Assembly: GCA_949317995.1 (NCBI GenBank)
Contig: OX439041.1
Location: 15,655,501-15,719,500, forward strand
Direction of reading: 5' to 3'
Source: Acholoe squamosa
Taxonomy: Eukaryota > Annelida > Polychaeta > Phyllodocida > Polynoidae
Length of the DNA: 64,000 bases
Shown here: piece after piece, positions 63,466 through 64,000 of the stretch
Position numbering within the stretch: the first letter of the stretch is position 1
Layout: the number at the start of each line of letters is the position of its first letter
Notes under the pieces: generated by a model
What the model was told of the DNA's origin: nothing
What the model saw: the letters and a program-made list of their open reading frames with translations, nothing else
Database searches by the model: none
Translations under genes and position numbers: made by a program

Positions 63466-64000
63466 CTTTACCTAGCAACTCGTCTATGAACGTGTTTCCT
63501 GACAACACTTTAACAAGTTACAACATTATTTTGGCAGAATACATTAACTCTCCTACTCAGTTAGAGTGTGCCCTTCAAGAAATAACCTGTCCTACCATGT
63601 GGTACAACGTCAAAGAAGAAGCCATTCTTTTGGCAGAGGGAGAAAACGATGTGAAAAACAACCTCCGCACTGTGGTAGCTTTATTGAACAAGCGCAGAAG
63701 AGAATTTTTTCCTTTGGGAAAACCAGGAGCCCATAGTGTCTTCAGTAGATCTTCAAGCTCTACGTTGGATCTAACAGCCCAATCTGCTTTGAAAAGAGGA
63801 GTGAAAATAACAAAGAACCTACGTCATGTCGACCCTGTGGGACCTACTGAACCCATTCCTCCTCCTGGTCCTGAAAGTGAAAATTCACAGACTCCTGCTG
63901 CTGCGCCTGAGACGCCATCTGGAGGATCCACTCCTAACCAACCGTCACCAGAAGAGGAGGAAAAGGAGGAGGATAAGGGGGAACGTGACACGGCAGGCAG
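63450..64000 (+). CDS. Maverick virion-associated-like protein, partial
   Basis: ATG 63450 overlaps the integrase by 16 bp in another frame and stays open to the window end (183 codons). The N-terminus, FTLTLPSNSSMNVFPDNTL, and the following YIN..TQLECALQEITCPTMWYNV match a block that I associate with an ORF next to the integrase in many Maverick elements, probably structural. Then come a Ser-rich region and a Pro/Glu-rich acidic linker (PPPGPESEN..., EEEEKEEDKGE). The remainder is outside the window. Confidence 0.6.
   Translation, partial: MAFTLTLPSNSSMNVFPDNTLTSYNIILAEYINSPTQLECALQEITCPTMWYNVKEEAILLAEGENDVKNNLRTVVALLNKRRREFFPLGKPGAHSVFSRSSSSTLDLTAQSALKRGVKITKNLRHVDPVGPTEPIPPPGPESENSQTPAAAPETPSGGSTPNQPSPEEEEKEEDKGERDTAG

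Larger units (their letters stand above)
49200..64000. mobile_element. Maverick/Polinton (adintovirus-like) element, left part
   Basis: Protein-primed-type family B DNA polymerase, retroviral-type integrase with chromodomain, FtsK/HerA-like packaging ATPase, and the small conserved proteins that travel with them identify the class. The minus-strand genes (49.6-57.5 kb) and plus-strand genes (57.9-64 kb) diverge from one intergenic region. Capsid and adenain-like protease genes are not seen and would lie to the right if present. The left boundary is a guess because the right terminal repeat is outside the window. Confidence 0.85.

Overview
The window is metazoan nuclear DNA, AT-rich and almost entirely made of transposable elements. 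No ordinary host gene with introns is recognisable. Evidence for an animal host: Ty3/gypsy elements of one family with an ACCATTACA|CTGGTGCC LTR/PBS junction, an env-bearing LTR element, non-LTR retrotransposon pieces, a tRNA-derived SINE head, a Crypton/DIRS-type tyrosine recombinase scrap, and a Maverick/Polinton (adintovirus-like) element whose integrase ends in a chromodomain and which carries a death-domain gene. I think an aquatic invertebrate (lophotrochozoan or invertebrate deuterostome) is most likely, but the sequence does not settle the species.

Layout. 1-7 kb: non-coding DNA with two diverged copies of a ~1.7 kb unit; the second carries a 628 bp MITE whose empty site is visible in the first. 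7.07-36.16 kb: an old minus-strand Ty3/gypsy element (LTRs 7071-7396 and 35836-36162) expanded by nested insertions. Reading its own direction (right to left) it has PBS, gag (Gly/Tyr-rich decapeptide repeats), protease, RT, RNase H, integrase and then an unfamiliar ~3 kb third ORF region with promoter-like motifs ahead of it. Inserted into it are (i) a 9.2 kb env-bearing LTR element at 24279-33464, flanked by GTAC duplications, whose gag is fused to an integrase C-terminus by internal deletion; (ii) a 5'-truncated LINE at ~18.89-20.55 kb and a ~2.7 kb segment with seven copies of a GGCGTCTGTGA motif; (iii) a ~3 kb block that splits the integrase and carries a second, nearly identical RT fragment. 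36.2-41.2 kb: tandem and foldback repeats, a SINE head and a LINE endonuclease fragment. 41.2-49.2 kb: a second, plus-strand gypsy of the same broad family, with 5' LTR, gag, protease, RT, RNase H and integrase, riddled with in-frame stops; its 3' LTR is not in the window.

49.2-64.0 kb: left part of a Maverick/Polinton. A strip of consensus animal transcription-factor sites lies at the presumed left edge. On the minus strand are a Cys-rich ORF, an 80 bp palindromic repeat array, a family B DNA polymerase broken by stops, frameshifts and a 586 bp tandem duplication, and a protein with three SUMO-interaction-like motifs. On the plus strand, diverging from a shared intergenic region, are a gene with a possible nuclease-like domain, an unknown ORF, a tandem death-domain protein, a packaging ATPase, a small hydrophobic-tailed protein, a basic core-like protein, the integrase, and a partial ORF running off the window. 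The last five are packed with gaps of a few bases or overlaps. Nearly every Maverick gene has a single-base frameshift or one stop, often in A or T runs, so either recent decay or uncorrected sequencing error must be considered.
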